From positions 62,001 through 126,000 of the forward strand of contig JANXBW010000011.1 in NCBI GenBank assembly GCA_025060325.1: DNA of 64,000 bases, given 5' to 3'. Below the pieces are notes generated by a model that saw nothing but the letters and a program-made list of their open reading frames with translations, searched no databases and was not told where the DNA came from. The position numbers were made by a program, and so were the translations under genes. This DNA comes from Thermoguttaceae bacterium. Its GTDB lineage: Bacteria; Planctomycetota; Planctomycetia; Pirellulales; Thermoguttaceae. Positions 18,731 to 27,254 of this stretch are shown one piece after another. Position 1 is the stretch's first letter. Each line of letters opens with the position of its first letter.

Positions 18731-19612
18731 ATGTCCGGAATCCCTGGGCTAATCATCATTGGCGAAAGCTTAAATGACTCTGTCCCCAGCACGCACGAGC
18801 TGCTGGAGCGGGGCGATTTCGACGGGCTTGTAGCCCTGGCATGTAAACAAGCAAGCGAAGGAGCCCACTACGTTGATGTCAACGTGGGGCAGCGCCAGCC
18901 GGAGCTCATGGCCGAGCTTGTCCGCCGCCTCCAGCAAGTCCTGGATCGACCACTGGTGATCGATTCGCCGGACAAACAGATTGCGGAGGCAGGCTTGCGA
19001 GCATACGATCCCGCTCGGGCTCGTGGCCAAAAGCCGATTCTTAACTCCGTGGCTCTGGGGCGGGTGCATATGCTCGAATTGTTAGCGATCCAGCCTTCGA
19101 AAGTGGTCCTTTTGGTTTCGGAGGCTGTCGCCGAGGGCCGAACGGTCCCTTGTCGAACGGCCGAGGAAAGCTATCAGGTAGCCAAAGAACTTGTCCGGCG
19201 AGTTCGGGAAACCGGCTTTCCCATCTCCAACGACGATATCATCATCGATCCCGGGGTGGTACCGCTGGCGACTGATTCCACCGGACAGCTAGCACGGGTA
19301 CTGGAAACGATTGCTCGCATTCGGGATGACAAGGACTTGGCGGGTGTGCACTTTGTTGTGGGGCTTTCCAATCTCACCGTAATGCTACCGTCCAAGCGGG
19401 CGGATGGCTCGCCGGTTAAAGGTCCCCTTCAGAATGCCTTTCTGACCAAGGCGGTTCCTTTGGGTTTAGACATGGTAGTGGCCTCGACCAGCCGGCAGTA
19501 CCAGTTCTTGCCCGCCGATCATCCGGCCATGCGGTGCCTTGAAGAATGCCTCGCCTGCCGGGGACCGCGAGCTATTGTCCGAATCCGTCAGTTTTACACG
19601 TCGGCCGGCTAG
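18731..19612 (+). CDS. Methyltetrahydrofolate:corrinoid methyltransferase-like protein (pterin-binding)
   Basis: The 293-residue TIM-barrel protein belongs to the pterin-binding (DHPS-like) family that includes AcsE/MeTr and MtgA. The N-terminus IIIGESLNDSVPS and the strand HYVDVNVGQ mark the pterin pocket, DIIIDPGVVPL follows, and GLSNLTVMLP matches the GLSN..LP element of MeTr enzymes. It would pass a methyl group between the corrinoid protein and tetrahydrofolate. ATG 18731 has GAGAGGA ten bases upstream. It follows the corrinoid gene by 95 bases and is likely in the same transcript. Direction of transfer (towards or from folate) cannot be read from sequence. Confidence 0.85.
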   Translation: MSGIPGLIIIGESLNDSVPSTHELLERGDFDGLVALACKQASEGAHYVDVNVGQRQPELMAELVRRLQQVLDRPLVIDSPDKQIAEAGLRAYDPARARGQKPILNSVALGRVHMLELLAIQPSKVVLLVSEAVAEGRTVPCRTAEESYQVAKELVRRVRETGFPISNDDIIIDPGVVPLATDSTGQLARVLETIARIRDDKDLAGVHFVVGLSNLTVMLPSKRADGSPVKGPLQNAFLTKAVPLGLDMVVASTSRQYQFLPADHPAMRCLEECLACRGPRAIVRIRQFYTSAG

Positions 19613-20012
19613 GGGGATTGGAGGAGGCTTTTCGTATACACCTGTGCCCAGCAAGAGAGGGCGACTCTCGCAAGATTTGCGAAGGGGCTGGCGACGTCGA
19701 GCTATTTATCCACTGAGGAAGAGTCCTGGCTCAGGTGAGAACGCGTTCTTGCCGCGGGGCCTTGAGTGCTCGACCTTTTGCCGGCCATAAAAAGGGGCGG
19801 CAGCCCTTTGAAGCCTGGCCCGCTCGATTGGCCTTTTGCAAACCAGCGATTTCTGGGCGGGCACACCGAAGGACAACCCTTCGGCCATAGCCGGAGGGAC
19901 AAGATTTTGGTTCAGAGAGAGGAAGAGGTGTCTGGGGCTTATCAGATTCTTAAGGGGGAGTTTTTCCGAGAGATTGGTGGGTATCTGTGGCTTAGCTGAG
20001 CGAGGTTCAGGC
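19613..20012. other. Spacer inside the corrinoid locus
   Basis: This 400-base gap contains no reading frame with a plausible product. I looked for cobalamin and SAM riboswitch signatures and saw none. AGCGAGG near 19998-20004 probably serves the next gene. Confidence 0.4.
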
Positions 20013-20903
20013 ATGCATCCTGTCATCAAGCAATTGACTGCCACTGGACCGGTAGTTTTGGACGGAGCTTGGGGTACGGAGCTTCAGGCGCGAGGGCTTC
20101 CGGTAGGAGTTCTGCCGGATATTTGGAACGTGGACAATCCTCAGGCGGTGTGGGAGGTCGCCCGAAGCTACGTGGAGGCAGGGAGCCAAATCATTTTAAC
20201 CAACACGTTCGGCGCCAATCGGTTTAACCTGAAACGCTATGGCTTGGATGATCGCCTGGAGGCGATTAATCGACAGGGAGTGGCCATTTCCAAGAAGGCA
20301 GCCAACGGGAAGGCTAAGGTCTTTGCGTCGGTCGGGCCTTCCGGGGCGATGCTTGTTTTGGGTGAAATCACTAACGAGGAGTTAGAAAACATCTTTGGAG
20401 AGCAGACCGCGATCCTCGCCGAGGCCGGCGCCGACGGCATCGTCGTGGAAACCATGTCCGATCTCACAGAGGCCCAATTGGCTGTTCGCGCTGCCAAGCG
20501 GACAGGGCTCCCGGTGGTTGCATGCATGGCTTTCCAGGCAGGCAAGAACTTCGATCGGACCATCATGGGCGTTTCCTGCGCTCAGGCGGCCCAAGGTCTG
20601 CTTGAGGCAGGTGCCGACGTGATCGGGGCTAACTGTGGTCGCGGGATCGAGAGTTTTGTTGATCTTTTGCGGCAATTTCGTCAGGTAACTTTAGCTCCGG
20701 TGTGGCTGAAGCCCAATGCGGGGATGCCGGAACTAGTTGAGGGCCGGCCGGTCTACCGGACGCTTCCCGAAGAGTTTGCCGCCCATGTTCCCCAGCTTGT
20801 GGCCGAAGGGGCCCAGTTTATCGGTGGCTGCTGCGGGACCAATCCGGAGTTTGTCCGCGCCATTTGCCGAGCGCTTGGCCGATCTGCTGCCGGCTGTGCG
20901 TAA
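20013..20903 (+). CDS. Homocysteine S-methyltransferase family protein
   Basis: The 296-residue protein is a complete Zn-dependent homocysteine methyltransferase domain. VLDGAWGTELQARG (15-28) is the N-terminal signature. ANCGRG (Cys208) and GGCCGT (Cys273, Cys274) provide the three zinc ligands that activate the homocysteine thiol. It lacks the folate and B12 modules of MetH, so it resembles BHMT/MtgB-like or stand-alone MetH N-terminal modules and would use an external methyl donor, possibly the corrinoid protein encoded three genes earlier. ATG 20013 follows GCGAGG; a longer frame upstream has no family similarity. Its stop lies 40 bases before the next gene, indicating co-transcription. 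Confidence 0.87.
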   Translation: MHPVIKQLTATGPVVLDGAWGTELQARGLPVGVLPDIWNVDNPQAVWEVARSYVEAGSQIILTNTFGANRFNLKRYGLDDRLEAINRQGVAISKKAANGKAKVFASVGPSGAMLVLGEITNEELENIFGEQTAILAEAGADGIVVETMSDLTEAQLAVRAAKRTGLPVVACMAFQAGKNFDRTIMGVSCAQAAQGLLEAGADVIGANCGRGIESFVDLLRQFRQVTLAPVWLKPNAGMPELVEGRPVYRTLPEEFAAHVPQLVAEGAQFIGGCCGTNPEFVRAICRALGRSAAGCA

Positions 20904-20943
20904 ATCGGGCTGAGCATTGTTTTCCGGGGAGGGGTATTCTTTG

Positions 20944-22155
20944 ATGACAAGCCGCGAGCGGGTTCTTACCGCGCTTAATCACCAGGAGCCGGACCGCATT
21001 CCGATCGATTTTGGCGGGACACGCGTCTCCGGCATTGCCGCAAGCGCCTATTATCGGCTTAAACAACACCTGGGTCTTCCTGGTCCGGCTCGGGTGTTTG
21101 ACCTTTTCCAAATGTTGGCCGAGGTGGAACGGCCCGTGATGGAGCGCTTCGGGGCGGATGTCATCGGGATTTACCGGCCGGTGGTGGTTTTTGGGATCCG
21201 CAACGAGCGCTGGAAGCCGTGGCAACTTTTCGATGGCACACCGGTGGAAGTGCCGGGCGACTTTCACCCGGTCCAGCGCGAAGACGGCAGCCTGCTTATC
21301 ATCTCACCGGACGGAAAGCCCCTAGCGATTATGCCCAAGGATGGTTTTTACTTTGATCGGCTGGAGGTTTTCCCGGGCGCTGCTCACGCTGATCCGGAAA
21401 CGCTTCAGCTTCCGCTTCTCACCCAGGAAGAATGTGACTTCTTGGCCGCTCAAGCCGAGGCTTACTACAACAACACGGATTTTGCCATTATCGTCCATTT
21501 GGGGCCACCGTATGAACTTTTCTTTAATTTGGGCACCGGCGATTTTGCCGCGTGGATGATCACCTTGGCCACCGAGCCGGATTATGTCCGCGCCTTGTAC
21601 GAGCGGCTGGTAGAGACATGGCTGGAGAACCTGCGGCGCCTCTATGCGGCTGTGGGCGACCGCGTGCAAATCATCCAGTTTAACGACGACTTAGGAACCC
21701 AGACGGCTCCCTTTATCTCCGTGCGGATGTTCCGCGAGCTCATTATGCCTTATTATAAACGCGGGCTCGACTGGATTCATCAACACACGCCATGGAAAGT
21801 GTTCATGCATAGCGACGGGGCAATTTTCGACTTTATCCCCAGTTTGATTGAAATGGGTGTGGATATCATCAACCCGGTGCAGACAAGCGCAAAGGGGATG
21901 GACCCGGCTCGGCTGAAGGCTGAATTTGGCGAGCGAATTGTATTCTGGGGTGGTTCGTGCGATTGTCAGCACACGCTCCCATTTGCTAGTCCGGAGGAAG
22001 TTGCCCGGGAAGTGGAAGAGCATATTCGCATCTTTGCTCCCGGCGGCGGCTACGTTTTCGCTCCTGTTCACAACATCCAGGCCAAAGTCCCGCCGGAAAA
22101 CATCGTGGCTTTATTCGACACTGCATTACGCATTGGTCGCTATCCCATCAGGTAA
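20944..22155 (+). CDS. Uroporphyrinogen decarboxylase-family methyltransferase, variant lacking the HxCG motif
   Basis: The 403-residue protein is a UroD/MtaA-fold TIM barrel with the opening MTSRERVLTALNHQEPDRIPIDFGG, typical of corrinoid-linked members rather than haem-pathway HemE. At the place of the zinc motif HxCG found in MtaA/MtbA it has HSDGA (His289-Asp291). A Cys pair, GGSCDCQH (C339, C341), occurs later. This pattern is common in a large uncharacterised subgroup found next to corrinoid proteins. It probably binds a methyl donor or the corrinoid protein; the substrate is unknown. Start ATG 20944 follows GGGGAGGGG. It is the fourth gene of the locus. Confidence 0.82.
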   Translation: MTSRERVLTALNHQEPDRIPIDFGGTRVSGIAASAYYRLKQHLGLPGPARVFDLFQMLAEVERPVMERFGADVIGIYRPVVVFGIRNERWKPWQLFDGTPVEVPGDFHPVQREDGSLLIISPDGKPLAIMPKDGFYFDRLEVFPGAAHADPETLQLPLLTQEECDFLAAQAEAYYNNTDFAIIVHLGPPYELFFNLGTGDFAAWMITLATEPDYVRALYERLVETWLENLRRLYAAVGDRVQIIQFNDDLGTQTAPFISVRMFRELIMPYYKRGLDWIHQHTPWKVFMHSDGAIFDFIPSLIEMGVDIINPVQTSAKGMDPARLKAEFGERIVFWGGSCDCQHTLPFASPEEVAREVEEHIRIFAPGGGYVFAPVHNIQAKVPPENIVALFDTALRIGRYPIR

Positions 22156-22498
22156 CAAATGATAAACCGCCGATGCACCGGCTAGCGGCGCAACAAACCA
22201 GAGAAGAATGGCCGCCTGAAGCGATAGCCCGCCGGGTACTTTGCAAGATAAACACAGTGTTATCGGGGAGCTCCATCACAGGATCGTGCAGGCCGGAGCC
22301 ATAAAACCGGCCCTTGTTGGAAATGAATGTGTAAAAAAGTCGGCGGCGATGGGTAAAATTGAAGAGCGAAGCAACTTTCGCGGGTCAATTGGCTGGGTTT
22401 GCAGATAACTTGCCGATTTGGGCCTGTGTCGGGCGTGGCCACCTCGAGCATAAGTAGCGTCAGGTAGCCCGGGGTTTACGCTTGATCGGGAGAGACGA
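22156..22498. other. Spacer with a GC hairpin inside the corrinoid locus
   Basis: No gene is seen. GGCCGG at 22291-22296 pairs perfectly with CCGGCC at 22307-22312 around an A-rich loop. The following bases are CTTGTTGG, too poor in T for a classical terminator. The hairpin may end or pause the transcript of the first four genes. Confidence 0.35.
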
Positions 22499-23269
22499 GT
22501 GCGCTTCAAGCTTATTGCATGCGAGATTTTATATCGGGAAGTATGCTGGGCGGTTTCACGCTCGCCCCATCGCGTGGACGTCACCTTCATGCCGAAAGGC
22601 CTTCACGACCTGGGGCAACCAGGGATGTTCTCCCGGCTGAAAAGCACCCTCGATGGCCTCGATCTGTCCGGGTACGACGCCCTCCTTTTAGCCTACGGTC
22701 TTTGCAACAACGGGATTGTCGGGCTGGTGGCGCGAGAAATCCCCCTCGTCGTTCCGCGGGCACATGACTGTATCACGCTCTTTTTCGGCAGCAAGGAACG
22801 GTATCTGGAGTACTTCTACTCGCACCCGGGTGTTTACTTTAAGACGACTGGATGGATCGAGCGCGGCGAATCCTTGGAGCAGCTCGGACCGCAATCGGTT
22901 CGTCGTCGCACGGGACTTGACATGACTTTTGAGGAAATGGTCGCCAAGTACGGAGAGGACAACGCTCGATACCTTTGGGAACAACTTCAGCTGTTCACGC
23001 ACCGCTACCATACCTTGGTTTTTATTGAAATGGGTATTGAGCCTGACGACCGCTTTGAACAGCAGGTGCGGGAAGAAGCGGCCCGCCGCGGGTGGAATTT
23101 TGAAAAGGTGCGCGGCGATCTGCGATTGATCCGCCAGCTTGTGGATGGCCAGTGGGACGAAGCGGATTTCCTCGTTGTGCCGCCTGGCTATGCCATCGCA
23201 CCAAGCTTCGATGAACGAATTGTGATCGCCGAACCGGTGGCGACAGCCTCGCCAAAACCTGCCGATTAG
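22499..23269 (+). CDS. DUF1638 protein
   Basis: The 256-residue protein starts at GTG 22499 behind GGGAGAGA. It has the DUF1638 features LLAYGLCNNG (residues 63-72) and PRAHDCITLFFGS (86-98). Together with Cys8 (IACEIL) and Cys16 they offer several Cys/His candidates for metal or corrinoid contact. DUF1638 genes are often near corrinoid methyltransferases in other genomes, and here the gene lies between two UroD-family genes. The biochemical role is unknown; a part in methyl transfer or B12 handling is inferred only from neighbours. No signal peptide. Confidence 0.82.
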   Translation: MRFKLIACEILYREVCWAVSRSPHRVDVTFMPKGLHDLGQPGMFSRLKSTLDGLDLSGYDALLLAYGLCNNGIVGLVAREIPLVVPRAHDCITLFFGSKERYLEYFYSHPGVYFKTTGWIERGESLEQLGPQSVRRRTGLDMTFEEMVAKYGEDNARYLWEQLQLFTHRYHTLVFIEMGIEPDDRFEQQVREEAARRGWNFEKVRGDLRLIRQLVDGQWDEADFLVVPPGYAIAPSFDERIVIAEPVATASPKPAD

Positions 23270-23733
23270 CCCGGCATTGGTTAAATCCTCAGCTCACGGT
23301 AACGACCAAGGGCCCCCGAATAAAACCAAATGTGTATGTTAAGCGCTCGGTGCAAGTCTTGCTGGGCGTTCCGATCATCCCTAGGCCGAAGTGCCGCGGT
23401 TAAACCTCATAAAGGAGTTGCTAGCATTCTGGGGAAAGCTGAGGTTGTTGCAGAAGGAGAGCTTTTCTGACAGGTAAGGAGCTAGCTGCGCCCTCGCGGC
23501 TACCGAGAAAGCGCCAAAGCTTCCGGCTCCCAGAGGAGGTGCGAAAGCACCATCAGTCGGCTTCCTCGGCAGACGACGTACACAAACTCCCTTGTAGCTT
23601 ATAGTGGCGTAAAACTTGTGCCTCGCGGAGGTGTACCTGTTTACTGGGGCGTACAAAGTAATTATCCCATAGCGCTGCGGTTCGGCGAGGAAGTCAGGCG
23701 GCGGGAAGAAGCAAGGCCAGAGGAGATCGAGGC
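23270..23733. ncRNA. Structured intergenic region, possible leader RNA of the second UroD-family gene
   Basis: No coding frame is convincing. Two compact hairpins stand out: TAGCTGCG (23483-23490) with CGCGGCTA (23495-23502) around CCCT, and GGTGC (23538-23542) with GCACC (23547-23551) closed by a GAAA tetraloop. They lie 185-250 bases upstream of the next start. I did not find the conserved cobalamin, SAM or TPP riboswitch strings. It could be a regulatory leader or chance folding of GC-rich DNA. Confidence 0.25.
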
Positions 23734-24753
23734 ATGAACGGCTACGAACGGATGAAGGCCATGCTGGAAGGTCGGCCTGTGGACCGGCTGCCGTTTACAC
23801 CCATCACCATGATGTTTGCCGCGGACCAGCGGGGCATTCCCTACGGCGAATATGCGACGGACTATCGCAAATTAGTCGACGCTCAGCTTTACACGGCGGA
23901 AAAGTTCGGTTTCGATTCGGTGATGAGTATCTCCGATCCGGCCCGCGAGGCTGCCGATTTAGGGGCGGCTGTATGCTTTTTCCCCAATCAGCCGCCGGCT
24001 CTGGACGAAAGTCATAGCCTCCTCCTGGACAAGAAGAAACTCCTCGAGCTAAAAGTGCCCGATCCTTGGTCGGGTCGCCGGATGCGGGATCGTCTTGAGG
24101 CCATTCGTCTGTTCCGGGAGAAGGTAGGGGGCCAATTATTTGTGGAGGGATGGGTCGAAGGTCCAATGGCCGAATCGGCCGATCTTCGCGGCATCAATCG
24201 TATTATGACCGACCTTTATGACGATCCTGCCTTTGTTCGGGATCTTTTCGAGTTTGTTGTGGAAATGGAGACGCGATTTGCTTACGCCCAGATTGAGGCA
24301 GGAGCCAACCTGATCGGGATCGGGGACTCCGCCGCCTCTCTGATCGGTCCCCGCTTCTATCGCGAATTTGTCGTGCCTTACGAAAAGCGTTTGATCGACA
24401 ACATTCACCAAAAAGGGGCATGGGTGAGGCTTCACATCTGTGGCCGAACCGGTCCAATCCTTGCTGACATGGGCCAAGTGGGCGCTGACATTATCGATCT
24501 TGATTTCCCCGCATCGATGGCCGAGGCTCGCCAAAAGATGGGACCTCGCCAGATCTTGTGTGGGAATATTGATCCGGTACGGGTGCTCCGCGACGGTACC
24601 CCGGAGCAAATCAAAGCTGAGCTTGAGCACTGTTATCAGGCCGCTGCTCCCCACTACATTGTCGCCGCCGGTTGCGAGGTTCCTCGCGATACCCCCGAGG
24701 CCAACATGAAAGCCATGCTCGAATTTGCGAGGACTCATCGGCCATACGAGTAG
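23734..24753 (+). CDS. Uroporphyrinogen decarboxylase-family (MtaA/MtbA-like) methyltransferase
   Basis: The 339-residue protein is of normal length for MtaA/MtbA methylcobamide:CoM methyltransferase-like proteins. It has the zinc motif HICGRT (His234, Cys236) and a third ligand candidate in AAGCEVP (Cys314), with LCGNIDP (Cys276) between. These features are expected of enzymes that activate a thiol for methylation by methyl-corrinoid. Bacteria usually lack coenzyme M, so a different acceptor is likely. ATG 23734 follows GAGGAGATCGAGGC. It closes the corrinoid locus after a 464-base structured gap, and the gene after it is convergent. Confidence 0.85.
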   Translation: MNGYERMKAMLEGRPVDRLPFTPITMMFAADQRGIPYGEYATDYRKLVDAQLYTAEKFGFDSVMSISDPAREAADLGAAVCFFPNQPPALDESHSLLLDKKKLLELKVPDPWSGRRMRDRLEAIRLFREKVGGQLFVEGWVEGPMAESADLRGINRIMTDLYDDPAFVRDLFEFVVEMETRFAYAQIEAGANLIGIGDSAASLIGPRFYREFVVPYEKRLIDNIHQKGAWVRLHICGRTGPILADMGQVGADIIDLDFPASMAEARQKMGPRQILCGNIDPVRVLRDGTPEQIKAELEHCYQAAAPHYIVAAGCEVPRDTPEANMKAMLEFARTHRPYE

Positions 24754-24911
24754 GTTTTCCGTCCAAGGCTTAGTTGCCTGCTGAAAAGACAAAAAGGGGG
24801 CTTCGTGGCGTTTTACCGTCGACAAGTTGGCCGTAGCACGGGGAGCACAGGTAGAAGTTTGGCTTTGCCGGGCGATCGTTTTCGTATGCGCAGGACCCGC
24901 TAGGAAATTTT

Positions 24912-25937
24912 TTACGAGGTGGTGGTCGTCGCTGGTCGAAGCCACGCTGTGGTGATAAGCCCGGGCGGTTGCTGGCCCCGTTCAAACGCTGAAATGTTGG
25001 CCAGCGTTTCCTGCGCAATAGCCTCCATCGCTCCCCGGGTAAAGAAGGCTTGATGGGCAGTCACAATAACGTTGGGGAATGTCAGCATCCGGGCGAAAGT
25101 ATCATCCTGGATCACTTGGTCGGAGAGATTTTCATAAAAGAGATCTGCTTCTTCCTCGTAAACATCCAGTCCCATTGCTCCGATCTTCCCGCTTTTCAGT
25201 GCCCGAATAGCCGCCCGAGTGTCGATGAGGGCACCTCGACTTGTGTTAATGATCATCACCCCGCGCTTCATTTGCGCGATAGCTTCTTCGTTGATAAGGT
25301 GCCAAGTCTCCGGGACAAGCGGGCAGTGCAGCGAAATGATGTCGCTTTCGGCGAATAGCTCAGGCAACGGGACGTAACGTAGCCCCAGCTTCTCTAGCTC
25401 GCTATTAGGATGAGGGTCGTAACCCAATAGTCGGCAACCGAAGCCTCGCAGCGCCTGGGCCACGCACACACCAATCTTGCCGGTTCCGATTATTCCCACG
25501 GTTTGCCGATGGAGATCGAAGCCCAAAAGGCCATCCAATGCAAAATTGCCCTCACGGACGCGGTTGTAGGCCTTATGGAGTTTTCGCCCCAAGGCCAGGA
25601 TTAGTGCCACCGTATGTTCCGCCACCGCCTGTGGCGAATACGCTGGCACACGGGTCACCGTTAGCTCGAGCTCCTCGGCTGCCCGTAAATCGACGTTGTT
25701 AAAGCCGGCACAGCGTAAGGCGACGAGCTTTGTGCCGTTCTTCGCTAAGCATAGGAGAACGTAAGCATCCAGCTCGTCGTTAACGAAGACACACACCGCT
25801 GGGAACCCTTCTGCCAGTCGGCATGTCTCCCGAGTGAGCCGGGGCTCGAAAAAGACAAGTTCGTGACCGAAGGCCTTATTGGCCGCTGAGAGAAATTGTC
25901 GGTCATACGGCTTGGTACTAAAAACAGCTACTCGCAT
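24912..25937 (-). CDS. ldhA: D-lactate dehydrogenase (D-2-hydroxyacid dehydrogenase family)
   Basis: The 341-residue protein closely follows Escherichia coli Ldh[13 protein letters not shown] start, [14 protein letters not shown]-binding GIIGTGKIG, catalytic Arg in NTSRGALID, Glu in DVYEEE and His in TAHQAFFT. It reduces pyruvate to D-lactate with NADH in the cytoplasm, or the reverse. I chose ATG 25935-25937 because it aligns with E. coli residue 1; an in-frame GTG at 25949, with AAAGG upstream, would add four residues. It is convergent with the corrinoid locus. A lactate racemase gene lies 9 kb downstream but is not linked in an operon. Confidence 0.88.
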   Translation of the reverse strand: MRVAVFSTKPYDRQFLSAANKAFGHELVFFEPRLTRETCRLAEGFPAVCVFVNDELDAYVLLCLAKNGTKLVALRCAGFNNVDLRAAEELELTVTRVPAYSPQAVAEHTVALILALGRKLHKAYNRVREGNFALDGLLGFDLHRQTVGIIGTGKIGVCVAQALRGFGCRLLGYDPHPNSELEKLGLRYVPLPELFAESDIISLHCPLVPETWHLINEEAIAQMKRGVMIINTSRGALIDTRAAIRALKSGKIGAMGLDVYEEEADLFYENLSDQVIQDDTFARMLTFPNVIVTAHQAFFTRGAMEAIAQETLANISAFERGQQPPGLITTAWLRPATTTTS

Positions 25938-26243
25938 CGAATCATCCACAAACCTTTACCAATGGGACGGGGCGGTAAAACCCGCCACTCAAAAATTTTC
26001 GAGCCTAAGAACTAAAAGACCCTCTGGATCCTTCATTTAAGTCTACGTTTGCTGGCAAAAATGGATCGGCAGGAGCTGCTTCCCGGTCTGGCCACCCAGG
26101 AATCTGCGGGGAAAAGCTTAGCGAGGTCAGGTAGGAGGGCGGATCGAGCCAAGAATTTGCATCGCTAAGGCAACGGACATGCGATTTTCCGGAAAATTGG
26201 CCCCGGTTCAGAGGGTCTGCTTTTAGTTTTTTTAATGCTATCC
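25938..26243. other. Intergenic region between ldhA and the hisF promoter
   Basis: The region lies between the divergent ldhA and hisF genes. It becomes A/T-rich around 26220-26240. No gene or RNA was recognised; an ldhA promoter is expected but not identified with confidence. Confidence 0.35.
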
Positions 26244-26272
26244 TTGCCTTCGTTCATAACAGCTTATAAAAT
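26244..26272 (+). promoter_or_regulatory. Sigma-70-like promoter for hisF
   Basis: TTGCCT (26244-26249) and TAAAAT (26267-26272) are separated by 17 bases within an A/T-rich stretch. Transcription would begin near 26279, giving a leader of about 200 bases before hisF. Confidence 0.5.
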
Positions 26273-26280
26273 TGAGGCGT

Positions 26281-26430
26281 AGGTCGACCCACCGGTGGAG
26301 GTACCTTTGTCCGGTCAGCCCCACTCCGGAGCGGTACCGCGGGAAGTTCGGATCCGACCGCACCGACGGGGCTGGAACATCGCACGGAATCCCGAGGATG
26401 GTTGCGGCCGAACCGGCTTCGGATTCCGTG
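26281..26430 (+). ncRNA. Highly folded 5' leader of hisF (candidate riboregulator)
   Basis: Three helices can be seen. CCACCGGTGG lies inside AGGT/ACCT at 26281-26306. CAGCCCC (26316-26322) pairs with GGGGCTG (26368-26374) and encloses the palindromes GCGGTACCGC and CGGATCCG. CACGGAATCC (26383-26392) pairs perfectly with GGATTCCGTG (26421-26430) and encloses GGTT/AACC. The hisF Shine-Dalgarno AAAGGAG follows at about 26468-26474. No known riboswitch was recognised. The density of perfect helices is far above the neighbouring spacers. Confidence 0.45.
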
Positions 26431-26480
26431 AACACAGGCTTGTTTGCCAAAGTTACTAAAAGTTTAGAAAGGAGATCGGA

Positions 26481-27254
26481 ATGGAGAAACAAGTACTGAT
26501 TATGCCCTGTTTGGACATGCAAGCCGGGCGCGTCGTAAAGGGTGTCAAGTTCGTCGACATCCGCGACGCCGGCGATCCGGTCGAGTGTGCTAAGGCCTAT
26601 TGTGCAGCCGGTGCTGATGAGCTTGCGATGCTGGACATCACGGCCACTGTTGAAAACCGTCGGCCGCTGCTTGATGTGGTCAAGCGCGTCGCAGACGTCA
26701 CGACTGTGCCATTTACGGTGGGCGGTGGTATTGGCGACATTCCCACGGCTGTGGCTGTGATGGAATGCGGTGCTACCCGAGTGTCGGTGGCTTCGGCGGC
26801 TTTCCGCCGTCCCAAGTTCATCAGCGAGCTGATTAGCGAGTTTGGCCCCGAGCGGGTGGTTGTGGCGATTGACGTGGACCGCAACCCCAATCTGCCCTCA
26901 GGCTACGAAGTTTACATCGACGGTGGCCGGACTGCGACCGGAAAAGACGCGGTGGAATGGGCGAAAGAGGTGGCCTCGTACGGTGTGCGGATCATCCTGC
27001 CGACCAGCAAATTCGCCGACGGCATGCAGCAAGGTTTTGACCTGCCTCTCATCAAGCTCCTCAAAGAAGCCACTTCGGCAACGATTGTCGCCTCCGGGGG
27101 GGCCGGGAATATGGAGCACTTTTACGAGGCCGCCATGGCCGGCGCCGAAATCCTTTTGGGTGCTTCGGTCTTCCACTTTGGCATCGTGAAGATCCCGGAA
27201 CTCAAGCGCTACTTGAAGTCGCGGGGAATTAACGTCCGGTTTAACGGCGCCTAA
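26481..27254 (+). CDS. hisF: Imidazole glycerol phosphate synthase cyclase subunit HisF, divergent
   Basis: The 257-residue (beta/alpha)8 barrel has the HisF catalytic acids Asp12 (CLDMQAGRVVKG) and Asp131 (VVAIDVDR), the FTVGGGI phosphate loop and the second phosphate loop VASGGAG. HisF with HisH makes imidazole glycerol phosphate and AICAR in histidine synthesis. It departs from the norm at several places: AIDVDR replaces AIDAKR, VSVASAAF replaces VSINSAAV, and TSKFADGMQQGFD replaces the usual TSMDRDGTKxGYD loop. It could be the true HisF of this lineage or a HisF-like paralogue with another substrate. AAAGGAG precedes ATG 26481. It stands alone behind a folded leader; no hisH is adjacent. 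Confidence 0.8.
   Translation: MEKQVLIMPCLDMQAGRVVKGVKFVDIRDAGDPVECAKAYCAAGADELAMLDITATVENRRPLLDVVKRVADVTTVPFTVGGGIGDIPTAVAVMECGATRVSVASAAFRRPKFISELISEFGPERVVVAIDVDRNPNLPSGYEVYIDGGRTATGKDAVEWAKEVASYGVRIILPTSKFADGMQQGFDLPLIKLLKEATSATIVASGGAGNMEHFYEAAMAGAEILLGASVFHFGIVKIPELKRYLKSRGINVRFNGA

Noticed and set aside
26331-26345. T-box-like string GCGGTACCGCGGG upstream of hisF
   Set aside because: It resembles the T-box core GGTGGTACCGCG, but the UGG that must pair with the tRNA CCA end is CGG here, the string is simply palindromic, and there is too little room upstream for a stem I with a specifier loop.
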